A stretch of 64,000 bases of DNA from Deltaproteobacteria bacterium. Its GTDB lineage: Bacteria > Desulfobacterota > Binatia > UBA1149 > SPBQ01. The notes below the pieces were generated by a model, which ran no database searches, was not told the DNA's origin, and worked only from the letters and a program-made list of their open reading frames with translations. The translations under genes were made by a program, and so were the position numbers. This document shows, piece after piece, positions 43,891 through 53,161 of this stretch. Position 1 is the stretch's first letter, and every line of letters begins with the position of its first letter. The stretch covers positions 62,001 through 126,000 of the forward strand of contig JAJCZM010000022.1 of assembly GCA_029262375.1 (NCBI GenBank). The letters run 5' to 3'.

Positions 43891-43973
43891 CTCGCCCGTC
43901 AGCGCGGTGCCTGTGATCGCACGACTCGAAGCGAGCGTTCCGTCGACAAGGCGGGCTCCACTGGGAGAGATCC

Positions 43974-44447
43974 GTGATCGTCAAAGTAGCCGACCTTAGC
44001 GACGAGGTCCGGCAGCTTCGTTTCGCTGAGCAGCCGGCTGCTCTCAACGCGGTGCTTGCCGATACCTCGAACGTTGCGGGGGTTCGTTTCGAAAGTCCGG
44101 TCGAGGTTGATGCCGAGATGTACCGGCATGGTAGCGATGTCTACCTGGCGGGAAAGCTTGGCAGTGAGGTGACGGCCGCTTGTTGCCGTTGCGCCGAGGA
44201 GTTCAGCACGTCGGTCGATCGCTCTTTCAAGTTCCTCCTGGTGCAGGCCGCCGCGGCAAATGCCGAGGGATTGGAAGATGACCGAGGGCTCGATCACTAC
44301 GATGGCGACGAGATCGATGTCGGTCCGCTCGTACTCGAGCAAGCGTTGCTTGCGCTGGAAGCTGCGCCGGTGTGTGCGCCAGATTGTAAGGGGCTCTGCG
44401 TCGGTTGCGGTGCGAATTTGAATTCCGAGGATTGCAGCTGTAGCTGA
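43974..44447 (+). CDS. yceD: YceD/DUF177 family protein
   Basis: A 157-residue protein of the DUF177 family, needed for 23S rRNA accumulation in other bacteria and almost always next to rpmF. The family hallmarks are present: a CxxC in CCRCAEEF, then PVCAPDCKGLCVGCGANLN near the C terminus with cysteine pairs. The GTG at 43974 follows GGGAGAG. Rpm F follows after 33 bp. Confidence 0.88.
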   Translation: MIVKVADLSDEVRQLRFAEQPAALNAVLADTSNVAGVRFESPVEVDAEMYRHGSDVYLAGKLGSEVTAACCRCAEEFSTSVDRSFKFLLVQAAAANAEGLEDDRGLDHYDGDEIDVGPLVLEQALLALEAAPVCAPDCKGLCVGCGANLNSEDCSCS

Positions 44448-44480
44448 GCAGCCCGGTCCCGCTAGGAGAGAGTTAGAACC

Positions 44481-44663
44481 ATGCCTGTTCCAAAACGCAG
44501 AACTTCAAGCGCCAAGCGCGATCGTCGTCGCTCGCACGATGCCCTTGCCCAACCGTCGTTCGGCACCTGCTCGAATTGCGGCTCGAAAACCATCCCTCAC
44601 CGCGTCTGTTCGTCCTGCGGCCACTACAAAGGTCGGCAGGTCATCGCGGTCAAGGACGACTAG
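44481..44663 (+). CDS. rpmF: 50S ribosomal protein L32
   Basis: A 60-residue L32 with the standard opening MPVPKRRTSSAKRDRRRSHD and a zinc-ribbon: cysteines in FGTCSNCGSK and VCSSCGHYKG (C+ form). GGAGAG lies ahead of the ATG. Normally followed by plsX and fab genes; here the next gene is acpP. Confidence 0.96.
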   Translation: MPVPKRRTSSAKRDRRRSHDALAQPSFGTCSNCGSKTIPHRVCSSCGHYKGRQVIAVKDD

Positions 44664-44717
44664 AACTCAGACTGATGACGCCGTTCGCGACCGCGTCCGG
44701 ACGGACATCCCGTAAGG

Positions 44718-44784
44718 CGGTTGCCGTCGGGCGCAACCGTCTTGCAAGTCGGATCCGGCGTGTATAAGTAACGCCCCATCGGGC
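44718..44784. other. hairpins between rpmF and acpP
   Basis: CGGTTGC (44718-44724) pairs with GCAACCG (44733-44739), and GCCC (44773-44776) with GGGC (44781-44784). The region occupies the place where plsX-fabH-fabD-fabG lie in many genomes. No open frame is credible here. Confidence 0.35.
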
Positions 44785-44817
44785 GGGCTTTGACGTCCCA
44801 ACGTACGGAGGTTTCTG

Positions 44818-45048
44818 ATGGCGGCGGCGATGGAGAAAGTAATCGAGATCATCTGCGATCAGCTCACGCTGGACCGCTCGCAGGTCACCGCAGAGTCCTC
44901 GTTCCTAGAGGACCTTGGAGCCGACTCCTTGGACATCGTACAGCTGATTATGGCTCTCGAAGAAGAGTATCAGCTGGAAATCTCGGACGAAGAAGCCGAG
45001 AAGATCCGCACCGTCCAGGACATCGTCGCCTACATCGAAGGCCATTAG
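44818..45048 (+). CDS. acpP: acyl carrier protein
   Basis: A 76-residue carrier protein for fatty acid and lipid A synthesis. The phosphopantetheine attachment Ser is in [15 protein letters not shown] near residue 40. The protein is strongly acidic, as expected. Start ATG 44818 has GGAGG 7 nt upstream; ATG 44830 is a less favoured alternative. Its neighbours plsX, fabHDG and fabF, normal in this position, are absent. Confidence 0.95.
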   Translation: MAAAMEKVIEIICDQLTLDRSQVTAESSFLEDLGADSLDIVQLIMALEEEYQLEISDEEAEKIRTVQDIVAYIEGH

Positions 45049-45076
45049 CAAAAGCGCATCAGGATCACCCGACCCG

Positions 45077-45559
45077 GTGTCGGTGTTCATCGGCTGCGAC
45101 CACGCGGCCGTCACCGCCAAGCGAGTTGTGGTCGAAGCGCTGGCTTCCTACGACGTTGACATCGTTGACGTCGGAACTGACTCAGATCAATCCGTCGATT
45201 ACCCCGACTTTGCTCGTGCGGTCGCAGAGTCGGTAGCAGCAACGCCCGGCGCGCGCGGCATCTTGCTGTGTGGTACGGGAATCGGCATGTCTATCGCGGC
45301 CAACAAGGTCGCCGGTGTCCGCGCTGCTCTCGTCGGCGACGTGACGGGCGCAAAGATGTCGCGCCAGCATAACGATGCGAACGTCTTGGTGCTCGGTGGT
45401 GGTGTGCTCGGCCCGCGCCTGATTGCGGATATCGTAGAAGTTTGGATGTCTACGGACTTCGAAGGCGGCCGCCATCAACGTCGCCTCGATAAGATCACCG
45501 CGATGGAAAACAGTTCGGCCTCACGCGCGGCCGGCAACCCGAAGGAGAGTAATTCGTGA
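45077..45559 (+). CDS. rpiB: ribose-5-phosphate isomerase B
   Basis: Interconverts ribose 5-phosphate and ribulose 5-phosphate, whose product feeds the riboflavin pathway downstream. FIGCDHAA, the catalytic Cys in [15 protein letters not shown] and [13 protein letters not shown] are diagnostic. The GTG at 45077 is used; GTG 45083 is an alternative. At 160 residues it is slightly long owing to a Ser/Asn-rich tail that overlaps the glyA start (GTGA). Confidence 0.92.
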   Translation: MSVFIGCDHAAVTAKRVVVEALASYDVDIVDVGTDSDQSVDYPDFARAVAESVAATPGARGILLCGTGIGMSIAANKVAGVRAALVGDVTGAKMSRQHNDANVLVLGGGVLGPRLIADIVEVWMSTDFEGGRHQRRLDKITAMENSSASRAAGNPKESNS

Positions 45560-46815
45560 AGACGCTCATGCAGCAGGATCCCGAGGTGTATGCCGCAGTT
45601 CGCGCCGAAGGGCGTCGCCAAGAACTGAACCTCGAACTGATCGCCTCGGAGAACGTGGTGAGCCAGGCCGTCCTCGACGCCATGAGCTCCGTGCTCACGA
45701 ACAAGTACGCCGAAGGATATCCTGGCAAGCGCTATTACGGTGGTTGTGAGCATGTCGATGTTGCGGAGACGCTGGCGATTGATCGTGCGAAGCAGCTATT
45801 CGGCGCCGACCATGTGAACGTTCAGCCGCACTCTGGGTCGCAGGCCAACATGGCCGTCTACTTCTCTGCGCTCGATCCCGGCGACACGATTCTGGCCATG
45901 AATCTGTCGCACGGCGGGCACCTGACACACGGTAGTCCTGTAAATTTCTCGGGACGGTTCTTCAATGTTGTGCCGTACGGCGTGCGGCCCGATACGTCGC
46001 AGATCGACTTCGACGAAGTTGCCGACCTCGCCCGTAAGAACAAGCCCAAGATGATCGTCGCGGGACATAGCGCGTACCCACGCCAGCTCGATTTTGCGCG
46101 TTTCCGAGAGATCGCCGACGAAGTCGGGGCCTTGCTGATGGCCGACATCGCGCACATCGCCGGCCTGGTTGTCGCGGGCTTGCATCCCGATCCGGTGCCG
46201 TACTGTGACTACGTCACGACGACCACGCACAAGACGCTGCGCGGCCCGCGCGGCGGGCTCATTCTCTGCAGGCAAGAGCACGCGAAGAAGATCAACTCGT
46301 CGATCTTCCCTGGCAATCAAGGCGGCCCGCTCATGCATGTGATTGCAGCGAAGGCGGTTGCCTTCGGCGAAGCACTGCGGCCCGACTTCAAGGAATACCA
46401 AAAGGCCGTCGTCGAAAACGCGGCAACGTTGGCCGCTTCACTTACATCGCGCGGCTTCAAGCTCGTGAGCGGCGGTACAGAGAATCATCTCATGCTGCTC
46501 GACTTCCGTGACAGTGAACTGACCGGCCGCAAGGCGCAGACGACTCTCGACGAAGCGCGCATTACGACCAACTGCAATTCCGTGCCGTTCGACGAGCGAT
46601 CTCCGTTCACGACCTCGGGGCTGCGCATCGGAACGCCGGCTGTTACCACGCGAGGGATGAGAGGCGCCGAGATGGAGACGATCGCCGAGTTCATCGCGCG
46701 CAGCCTGGCGGCGATCGGCAATGAAGCAGTGCAGCAGGGCTTGGCGGAAGAGGTGGGGGCGCTGTGTCGCCGTTTCGTCAACTATCCGGAGCACGGCTAT
46801 CTCAGCGAGGACTGA
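45556..46815 (+). CDS. glyA: serine hydroxymethyltransferase
   Basis: Converts serine and tetrahydrofolate to glycine and methylene-THF. The 419-residue PLP enzyme has [39 protein letters not shown] and the PLP lysine near residue 227 in [17 protein letters not shown] start overlapping rpiB. Standard position in the acpP-rpiB-glyA-nrdR gene order. Confidence 0.97.
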   Translation: MKTLMQQDPEVYAAVRAEGRRQELNLELIASENVVSQAVLDAMSSVLTNKYAEGYPGKRYYGGCEHVDVAETLAIDRAKQLFGADHVNVQPHSGSQANMAVYFSALDPGDTILAMNLSHGGHLTHGSPVNFSGRFFNVVPYGVRPDTSQIDFDEVADLARKNKPKMIVAGHSAYPRQLDFARFREIADEVGALLMADIAHIAGLVVAGLHPDPVPYCDYVTTTTHKTLRGPRGGLILCRQEHAKKINSSIFPGNQGGPLMHVIAAKAVAFGEALRPDFKEYQKAVVENAATLAASLTSRGFKLVSGGTENHLMLLDFRDSELTGRKAQTTLDEARITTNCNSVPFDERSPFTTSGLRIGTPAVTTRGMRGAEMETIAEFIARSLAAIGNEAVQQGLAEEVGALCRRFVNYPEHGYLSED

Positions 46816-46967
46816 GGGCGAACCGCTTGCTTGAGTCGGTCGGCGCAGACTGAATCTGTGTCTCAGCACCGAGAGCGGCACGGCCTCGCTCGCGAGCGCC
46901 TCCGAGTTCGCCCGCGCGTGCTGGAGGGCGATCCTGCGATAGCTCTGCATTGGTTTGAGACTGCACC

Positions 46968-47444
46968 ATGAGATGCCCTTTTTGTCAGCATGACGACAAC
47001 CGCGTCGTAGACTCGCGCGAGGGTCCGGACTCCGACTCCATTCGACGCCGCAGGGAATGCGTGGGCTGCAATCGGCGATTTACAACCTACGAGCGAATCG
47101 ATCAGGTCATGCCGATGGTCGTCAAGAAGGACGATCAACGCGAGTCTTGGGACAGGACAAAGGTGTTGGCGGGGCTGCACAAGGCGTGCGAGAAGCGCCC
47201 TGTACCGGCGGATGCCATCGAGCGTGCCGTCGCCGATGTCGAACGCCGTGTAACCGAAGCGGGCTCGCGCGAGATCTCCAGTTCCTCCATCGGTGAAGCG
47301 GTCATGGACGTCCTGAAGACGCTCGACGATGTGGCCTATGTGCGTTTCGCTTCGGTGTACAAATCGTTCCGCGACATCGAAGAATTCATGGATGCGCTCG
47401 AGACCATCAGCAATGAGCGGCGCGGGCGCGGCAATAGACCGTGA
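46968..47444 (+). CDS. nrdR: transcriptional repressor NrdR
   Basis: A 158-residue repressor of ribonucleotide reductase genes. The zinc ribbon uses Cys3, Cys6, Cys31 and Cys34; an ATP-cone domain (VKKDDQRESWDRTKVLAGL) follows from about residue 48. A 152-bp gap after glyA suggests its own promoter, though none is clear. Overlaps ribD by 4 bp. Confidence 0.96.
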   Translation: MRCPFCQHDDNRVVDSREGPDSDSIRRRRECVGCNRRFTTYERIDQVMPMVVKKDDQRESWDRTKVLAGLHKACEKRPVPADAIERAVADVERRVTEAGSREISSSSIGEAVMDVLKTLDDVAYVRFASVYKSFRDIEEFMDALETISNERRGRGNRP

Positions 47445-48535
47445 GTAGTAACGATCCAGTCTCCAACGAGCAGTGGATGGCGAAGGCCGTCGAACTTGCG
47501 AAGCTCGGTCTCGGGCATACAGCGCCGAATCCGGCGGTTGGTTGCGTACTGGTTCGCAACGGGCGTGTGGTCGGCAAGGGCTACCACCGACGAGCGGGTG
47601 CGCCGCACGCTGAAGCCGCGGCGCTGGTCGATGCTGGTAGGCGTGCACGCGGCTCGACCGCATACGTCACCTTGGAGCCGTGTTGCACGCACGGTCGAAC
47701 GCCGCCGTGTACCGACGCCCTCATTGACGCAGGCGTAGAGCGCGTCGTCGTCGGAGTACGAGATCCGAATCCAGCGGTTGGCGGCAAGGGGCTGCGCAAG
47801 TTGCGCGCTGCGGGGATCGACGTGACGATCGGCGTCGGTGATGCCGACTGTACTGAGCTAGTTCGCGGTTTTCGCCGCTGGATCGAAACCGGCAAGCCGT
47901 GGGTGCATCTGAAACTCGCAGCTACGATGGACGGCCGCATCGCTGCGCGCGGCGGCGCGTCGAAGTGGATCAGTTCCAAACCGTCTCGTGTGCTGGTCGC
48001 GCACATGCGAGCGCGCGCGGACGCGATCGTGGTCGGCGCGGGGACGGTCGCAGCCGACGATCCGCGCCTGACGAGTCGCCTGAAGGGCACGCGCGACCCT
48101 CTTCGCGTCGTGCTCGACGACAGGCTCAGTATTTCGCCCGGTGCACGCGTCGTGACCGGCCGAGGCGGATGTCTCATCGCGGCGGCTCCATCGGCGTCTT
48201 CCGCAAAGAGGCGTTCTCTGGAGAAGGCCGGCGCCGAGGTGCTGTCGTTGTCGGTACGCGGCAAGCGTGGCTGGGATCGCCTTCTGCGAGAACTGGGCGG
48301 ACGCGGGGTGCACGAGGTCCTCGTGGAGGGCGGCTCTAGCGTGGCTACCCGTCTGCTCCGGGCCGGCGTGGTGAATTCGATGACGATCTTTTATAATCCT
48401 CGGCTCATGGGCTCTGATGGTGTTCCTCTCGTTGGGAGCCTCGGAGTTCGTTCGCCCGAGCGTGCGCTGCGACTGGAAACCGCCGGCGTCTCCTTATCGG
48501 GTGACGATATCGTGTGGACCGGCAAGCCGGCATGA
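47441..48535 (+). CDS. ribD: bifunctional riboflavin deaminase/reductase
   Basis: Second and third steps of riboflavin synthesis. The N-terminal deaminase has GAPHAEAAAL and the zinc motif EPCCTHGRTPPC; the C-terminal reductase has KLAATMDGRIAA and VVGAGTVAADDPRLT. 364 residues, GTG start. No FMN riboswitch precedes it. The usual next gene, ribE, is not here; ribBA overlaps directly. Confidence 0.95.
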   Translation: MSSNDPVSNEQWMAKAVELAKLGLGHTAPNPAVGCVLVRNGRVVGKGYHRRAGAPHAEAAALVDAGRRARGSTAYVTLEPCCTHGRTPPCTDALIDAGVERVVVGVRDPNPAVGGKGLRKLRAAGIDVTIGVGDADCTELVRGFRRWIETGKPWVHLKLAATMDGRIAARGGASKWISSKPSRVLVAHMRARADAIVVGAGTVAADDPRLTSRLKGTRDPLRVVLDDRLSISPGARVVTGRGGCLIAAAPSASSAKRRSLEKAGAEVLSLSVRGKRGWDRLLRELGGRGVHEVLVEGGSSVATRLLRAGVVNSMTIFYNPRLMGSDGVPLVGSLGVRSPERALRLETAGVSLSGDDIVWTGKPA

Positions 48536-49785
48536 AGCAAAGCGACTCCAACCGTTTCGAAAGTGCGCGTTTAGAAAGCGCGATCGAAGAGCTCGCGCGT
48601 GGCGAACTCGTCGTCTTGTACGATGAGCGAGATCCGTACGCAGGTGGTTGTCTGTGTGCGGTGGCTCGACGCATCGACGCCGACAAGGTCAACGTCTTCG
48701 TGACCCACGCGCGTGGCTTGGTTTGTCTCGCGATGACCGAGGTCCGCATGCAAGCGCTCGGGATTCCGCTACTCGCGACGGATACTCTGTTCGCGCGTGG
48801 TTTGTCCTTCGGTGCATCGATCGAGGCGAGCGAAGGCGTGACGACCGGCATCTCTGCCGCCGACCGTGCCCGTACGATCCTCGCCGCGAGTGCGCCCGGA
48901 GCCACTCCGTCTGCGATCGTGATGCCCGGTCACGTTCACCCGGTTCAGGTGCGTACCGGAGGAGTGCTCATTCGCGCCTCGCTGTGCGAAGCGGCTGTGG
49001 ATCTCGTCGCGATGACCGGTGACGAAGACGTCGCTGCAACCTGCAGCATACTCGATGAAGAGGGTGCGCTTGCCGATCACGATGCGCTTGCAGAGTTCGC
49101 CAAGAAGCACGGACTCGCGATGGTCAGCATTGGCGACGTCGTCGCGGAGCGGCTCTGCAAAGAGAGTGTTGTCGAGCGTGTTGCCGAACGCGAGATAGAA
49201 AGCAGCTTTGGCGGTACGTATAAGGCCATCGTCTACCGCAACGAGATCGATGACCACGAGCATATGGCGATGGTCGCCGGGAATCCCGCGACCGACGAAC
49301 CGGTGACTGTACGTGTTCATTCGCAGTGTCTGACCGGCGATGTCCTCGGCTCGACCCGCTGTGATTGCGGCGAGCAATTGGAACTCGCGCTGCAGCGCAT
49401 CAGCCAAGAAGGCCGGGGCGCGGTCATCTACATGCATCAAGAGGGGCGGGGGATCGGCCTTGGTAACAAGATCAGCGCCTATGCGTTGCAAGACTGCGGT
49501 CGTGATACGGTCGAGGCCAACTTGGAACTCGGCTTTGACGAAGATCTACGAGACTACGGGCTCACCGCCCAGATCATCAAGGACCTAGGCATTCAGAAAG
49601 TGCGCCTGCTGACGAACAACCCCCAGAAAGTGAACGGCTTGGTCCGTTATGGGATTGACGTCGTGGCGCGTGAAGCCATCGTGGCGAAGCCACATGAGGA
49701 CAATATCGAATACCTGCGAACCAAACGCGCGAAGCTCGGACATATCCTTGACGACCAACATCTTGGCCCCGGAGATCCCAAGTAG
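48532..49785 (+). CDS. ribBA: RibBA-type protein: degenerate DHBP synthase domain plus intact GTP cyclohydrolase II
   Basis: A 417-residue fusion, starting at ATG 48532 (ATGA overlap with ribD). The C-terminal half (about 215-405) is a normal GTP cyclohydrolase II: HSQCLTGDVLGSTRCDCGEQ with the zinc cysteines and YMHQEGRGIGL. The N-terminal half has the DHBP synthase fold (EGVTTGISAADRARTI) but lacks its catalytic motifs: ENEGD is replaced by PYAGG, GHTEA by SLCEA and CEI by CSI. It should therefore supply only the GTP branch of riboflavin synthesis. Another source of dihydroxybutanone phosphate must exist elsewhere. The retained domain may be structural or regulatory. Confidence 0.9.
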   Translation: MKQSDSNRFESARLESAIEELARGELVVLYDERDPYAGGCLCAVARRIDADKVNVFVTHARGLVCLAMTEVRMQALGIPLLATDTLFARGLSFGASIEASEGVTTGISAADRARTILAASAPGATPSAIVMPGHVHPVQVRTGGVLIRASLCEAAVDLVAMTGDEDVAATCSILDEEGALADHDALAEFAKKHGLAMVSIGDVVAERLCKESVVERVAEREIESSFGGTYKAIVYRNEIDDHEHMAMVAGNPATDEPVTVRVHSQCLTGDVLGSTRCDCGEQLELALQRISQEGRGAVIYMHQEGRGIGLGNKISAYALQDCGRDTVEANLELGFDEDLRDYGLTAQIIKDLGIQKVRLLTNNPQKVNGLVRYGIDVVAREAIVAKPHEDNIEYLRTKRAKLGHILDDQHLGPGDPK

Positions 49786-50234
49786 TGAGTGCGCTTTATC
49801 GGATCGCGGTGGTGGTGAGTCACTTCAATCGCGGCGTCACGGAGAACCTGCTGAGCGGCGCGAGAACGGCTTGCGAGGAGTTCGAGATCGACCTACCTGA
49901 TCGCGATGTTTACAGCGTCCCGGGGGCCTTCGAGTTGCCGATCCTTGCCGGTGAAGCGGTTGCGAGCGGTCGCTACGACGGGGTCGTCTGTCTCGGTGCG
50001 GTTATTCGCGGAGAAACACCTCATTTCGACTATGTCTGCGATCAGGCAGCGGCAGGAATCCTACGGGTGTCGTTGGACTCGGGAGTCCCCGTTACATTCT
50101 CAGTGCTGACCACCGATACCGTAGAGCAGGCAATGGCGCGTGCCGGCGGTGATGTTGGCAACAAGGGGTACGAGGGAGTGGTCGGGTTGTTGCGGACGAT
50201 CGACGAAATGCGTCGCGTCGGCACGGGCGGCTGA
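49785..50234 (+). CDS. ribH: 6,7-dimethyl-8-ribityllumazine synthase
   Basis: Penultimate step of riboflavin synthesis, joining the two branches. The 149 residues have FNRGVTENLLSGA, VPGAFELPILA and the catalytic His in GAVIRGETPHFDYV, plus GNKGYEG near the C terminus. GTG start shares the last base of the ribBA stop. Confidence 0.95.
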   Translation: MSALYRIAVVVSHFNRGVTENLLSGARTACEEFEIDLPDRDVYSVPGAFELPILAGEAVASGRYDGVVCLGAVIRGETPHFDYVCDQAAAGILRVSLDSGVPVTFSVLTTDTVEQAMARAGGDVGNKGYEGVVGLLRTIDEMRRVGTGG

Positions 50235-50249
50235 GCCAGGAAGCCGCGA

Positions 50250-50675
50250 ATGGGATTACGTCACAAAGGCCGCGAGGCAGCACTTCGCCTTCTGTATCAA
50301 ATCGACGCCTCCGGCGATTCTTCCGCTCAGGCACGCGACGACTTCTGGGCGGCTCACGGGAACAACACCAGTGAGCCCGAGTTTGCCGATCAACTGGTGG
50401 ACACCGTCCTGGCACGCGCGGACGAACTGGATCGGGAGATCGAAGCGGCGCTGGAAAACTGGCAACTGGATCGATTGGCACGCGTGGACTTGCTCGTTTT
50501 GCGCTTGGCGGTCTGCGAGATGCTGGGCGAGTCGGGCGTGCCGGCCGAGGTGATCATCAACGAAGCCATCGAGGTTGCGCGCACTTATTCCGATCCGGAA
50601 TCCTGCGCCTTCATCAATGGAGTGTTGGACCGGGTTGCGCGTGAACACGGTCTGGTCGACAAATTGGCCCGATGA
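50250..50675 (+). CDS. nusB: transcription antitermination factor NusB
   Basis: A 141-residue all-helical protein that, with NusE, drives rRNA antitermination. HKGREAALRLLYQID opens it and VPAEVIINEAIEVARTYSDPES...FINGVLDRVA is the family hallmark. Lies in the ribH-nusB order common in proteobacteria; overlaps leuS by 4 bp. Confidence 0.94.
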   Translation: MGLRHKGREAALRLLYQIDASGDSSAQARDDFWAAHGNNTSEPEFADQLVDTVLARADELDREIEAALENWQLDRLARVDLLVLRLAVCEMLGESGVPAEVIINEAIEVARTYSDPESCAFINGVLDRVAREHGLVDKLAR

Positions 50676-53161
50676 GCGACGCATCCACGGCCGACTTCTA
50701 CGATCCGCAAGAGATCGAGCTGCGATGGCAAAAGCATTGGCGTGATACGAACGCCGGCGCGGCTCCTGCCGATGGCGATCCCTGTTACTTGCTCGAGATG
50801 TTTCCGTACCCATCAGGGCGGATCCATATGGGGCATGTGCGCAACTACACGATCGGCGATGTGATGGCGCGCTTCCTCAGCGCCAACGGGCGGGCGGTAT
50901 TGCACCCGATGGGCTGGGATGCGTTCGGCTTGCCCGCCGAGCAGGCCGCGATCAAGCGTGGGATCCCACCGGCGGTCTGGACCAAAGACAACATCGATAC
51001 GATGCGCGTGCAGCTCGAGCGCATGGGCTTCTGCTACGACTGGGATCGAGAGATCGCGACCTGCGACAAGGAATACTATCGCTGGGAGCAATTGTTCTTC
51101 ATCCAAATGCTCGAGCGGGGAATTGCCTATCGCAAGACGGCGAAGGTTAACTGGTGCGATGAGTGCGGCACCGTGTTGGCCAACGAGCAGGTCGATGGCG
51201 ACGAGTGCTGGCGCGGCCACTCGCCGGTTCGTCAGAAAGAGCTCGATCAGTGGTTTCTGCGCATTACGGACTATGCCGACGAGCTGCTCGAGGGCCTCGA
51301 AGAACTCGGTGGCTGGCCCGAAAAAGTCGTTACCATGCAGCGCAATTGGATCGGGCGCAGTACCGGCGTCGAGATCGATTTCGACATCGTCGAGTCCGGC
51401 AGCTCGGTTACCGTATTCACGACGCGCGCCGATACCCTGTTCGGCTGTACGTTCGCGAGTCTAGCCGTTGAGCATCCCTTGGCGCAGGCTCTGGCAGATG
51501 CCGGCGGTCGTGGCGACGAGGTGCGGGCCTTTATTGAGAAGGTGTCGGCGCAGGATCCTCGCGAACGCGCAGAGGGCAAAGACGGTGTGTTCACCGGCTG
51601 CCACGCCATCAACCCCATCAACGACGAGAAAGTTCCGATCTATCTCGCCAATTTCGTTCTGATGGACTATGGCACCGGCGCCGTGATGGCCGTGCCCGCC
51701 CACGATCAGCGAGACTTCGAATTCGCAACGGCGATGTCGATTCCGATCAAGCAGGTGATTGCGTCCGACGACGGCCGCGCATTGCCGGCCGAGCTCGATG
51801 AAGCGTTCGTCGACGCCGGCATCTTGCACGCTAGCGGCGCTTTCGATGGACAAGCAAGCGCAGATGCGCGCAGAGCGATCGCCACGCGGTTGCATGAGCT
51901 CGGTAAGGGACGAGAGGTCGTTCACTACAGGCTGCGTGACTGGGGGGTGTCTCGGCAGCGTTACTGGGGCACTCCGATACCGGTGATCTATTGCGACAGC
52001 TGTGGAGTTCTTCCGGTTCCGGAAGACACGCTACCGGTCGTGCTGCCCACCAATATCGGTCCACTCGAGGGCGGGAAGTCGCCGCTCCCCGAGATGGAGA
52101 GCTTCACTCGCACGACGTGTCCGAACTGCAAAGGGCCGGCGCGGCGCGAGACCGACACCATGGACACGTTCATGGAATCGTCGTGGTACTTCTTGCGCTT
52201 CACTGCGCCTCGATGCAGCGATGCGCCGTTTGATCCCGATGCGCTCAAGCGTTGGCTGCCGGTGTCGCAATACATTGGCGGCGTCGAGCACGCGGTCTTG
52301 CACCTCCTATATTCGCGCTTCTATACACGCGTGCTCCGCGATCTGGGTTGGCTCGAGATCTCTGAGCCGTTCGAACGATTGCTGACTCAGGGCATGGTGA
52401 TCAAGGACGGCGCGAAGATGAGTAAGTCTCGCGGCAACGTCGTTGATCCTGACGATCTCGTCGGGAAGTACGGCGCCGATACCGCCCGGCTGTTCTCGTT
52501 GTTCGCGGCGCCGCCGGAGAAGGACCTCGAGTGGAGTGACCGTGGCGTGGAAGGCGCCTCGCGATTCCTCGGGCGTGTGTGGCGGCTGGGCGTAAGCGTG
52601 ATCGCAGCCGGCGACAGGCAGGCCGCTGTATCCTGGGACGACCCGGGCCCCGGTGGCGACAGCGATGCGAAAGCGCTCTGGGCGAAGACCCACGAAACGA
52701 CCATGCGCGTCACGCGCGATATCGGCGAGCGGATGCACTTCAACACCGCGGTTGCGGCGATCATGGAATTGGTCAACGCAACGTACGAGTACCGGTCCTC
52801 CGGCGAAGATAGAGACACCGCGCCGGCGACCACATTCGCGGTCACAACCACGCTGCGCCTGCTACTGCCGTTCGTCCCTCATCTCGCATGCGAGTTGTGG
52901 AGCCGGCTTACCGGCGGCGCTGCGATCGAAGACGTTGGTTGGCCGTCGTTCGATGAGGCTGCACTCGCAAAAGATACGGTCGAGATCGTCGTGCAAGTTA
53001 ACGGGAAACTGCGAGCGCGCTTGCAGGTTGCCGCCGATACCAGCGATGCCGATTTACAGGCGGCCGCACTCGCCGAGAGCAAAGTCGCCGATGCACTCGA
53101 AGGCCGAGAGCCGCGAAAGGTGATCGTCGTGCCCGGTCGGCTCGTCAACGTGGTACTGTGA
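50672..53161 (+). CDS. leuS: leucyl-tRNA synthetase
   Basis: An 829-residue class I synthetase. The HIGH motif is YPSGRIHMGHVRNY (about residues 46-59); the KMSKS motif is DGAKMSKSRGNVVDP (about 580-594). Zinc-binding cysteines lie in WCDECGTVL and CDSCG / TCPNCKG. The editing domain (about 220-420) contains TTRADTLFG and PVPAHDQRDFEF-like AVPAHDQRDFEF. Length normal. lptE overlaps its stop. Confidence 0.97.
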   Translation: MSDASTADFYDPQEIELRWQKHWRDTNAGAAPADGDPCYLLEMFPYPSGRIHMGHVRNYTIGDVMARFLSANGRAVLHPMGWDAFGLPAEQAAIKRGIPPAVWTKDNIDTMRVQLERMGFCYDWDREIATCDKEYYRWEQLFFIQMLERGIAYRKTAKVNWCDECGTVLANEQVDGDECWRGHSPVRQKELDQWFLRITDYADELLEGLEELGGWPEKVVTMQRNWIGRSTGVEIDFDIVESGSSVTVFTTRADTLFGCTFASLAVEHPLAQALADAGGRGDEVRAFIEKVSAQDPRERAEGKDGVFTGCHAINPINDEKVPIYLANFVLMDYGTGAVMAVPAHDQRDFEFATAMSIPIKQVIASDDGRALPAELDEAFVDAGILHASGAFDGQASADARRAIATRLHELGKGREVVHYRLRDWGVSRQRYWGTPIPVIYCDSCGVLPVPEDTLPVVLPTNIGPLEGGKSPLPEMESFTRTTCPNCKGPARRETDTMDTFMESSWYFLRFTAPRCSDAPFDPDALKRWLPVSQYIGGVEHAVLHLLYSRFYTRVLRDLGWLEISEPFERLLTQGMVIKDGAKMSKSRGNVVDPDDLVGKYGADTARLFSLFAAPPEKDLEWSDRGVEGASRFLGRVWRLGVSVIAAGDRQAAVSWDDPGPGGDSDAKALWAKTHETTMRVTRDIGERMHFNTAVAAIMELVNATYEYRSSGEDRDTAPATTFAVTTTLRLLLPFVPHLACELWSRLTGGAAIEDVGWPSFDEAALAKDTVEIVVQVNGKLRARLQVAADTSDADLQAAALAESKVADALEGREPRKVIVVPGRLVNVVL

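Noticed and set aside
46816-47440. FMN riboswitch upstream of the rib genes
   Set aside because: No RFN-like conserved segments; ribD overlaps nrdR and has no leader of its own.
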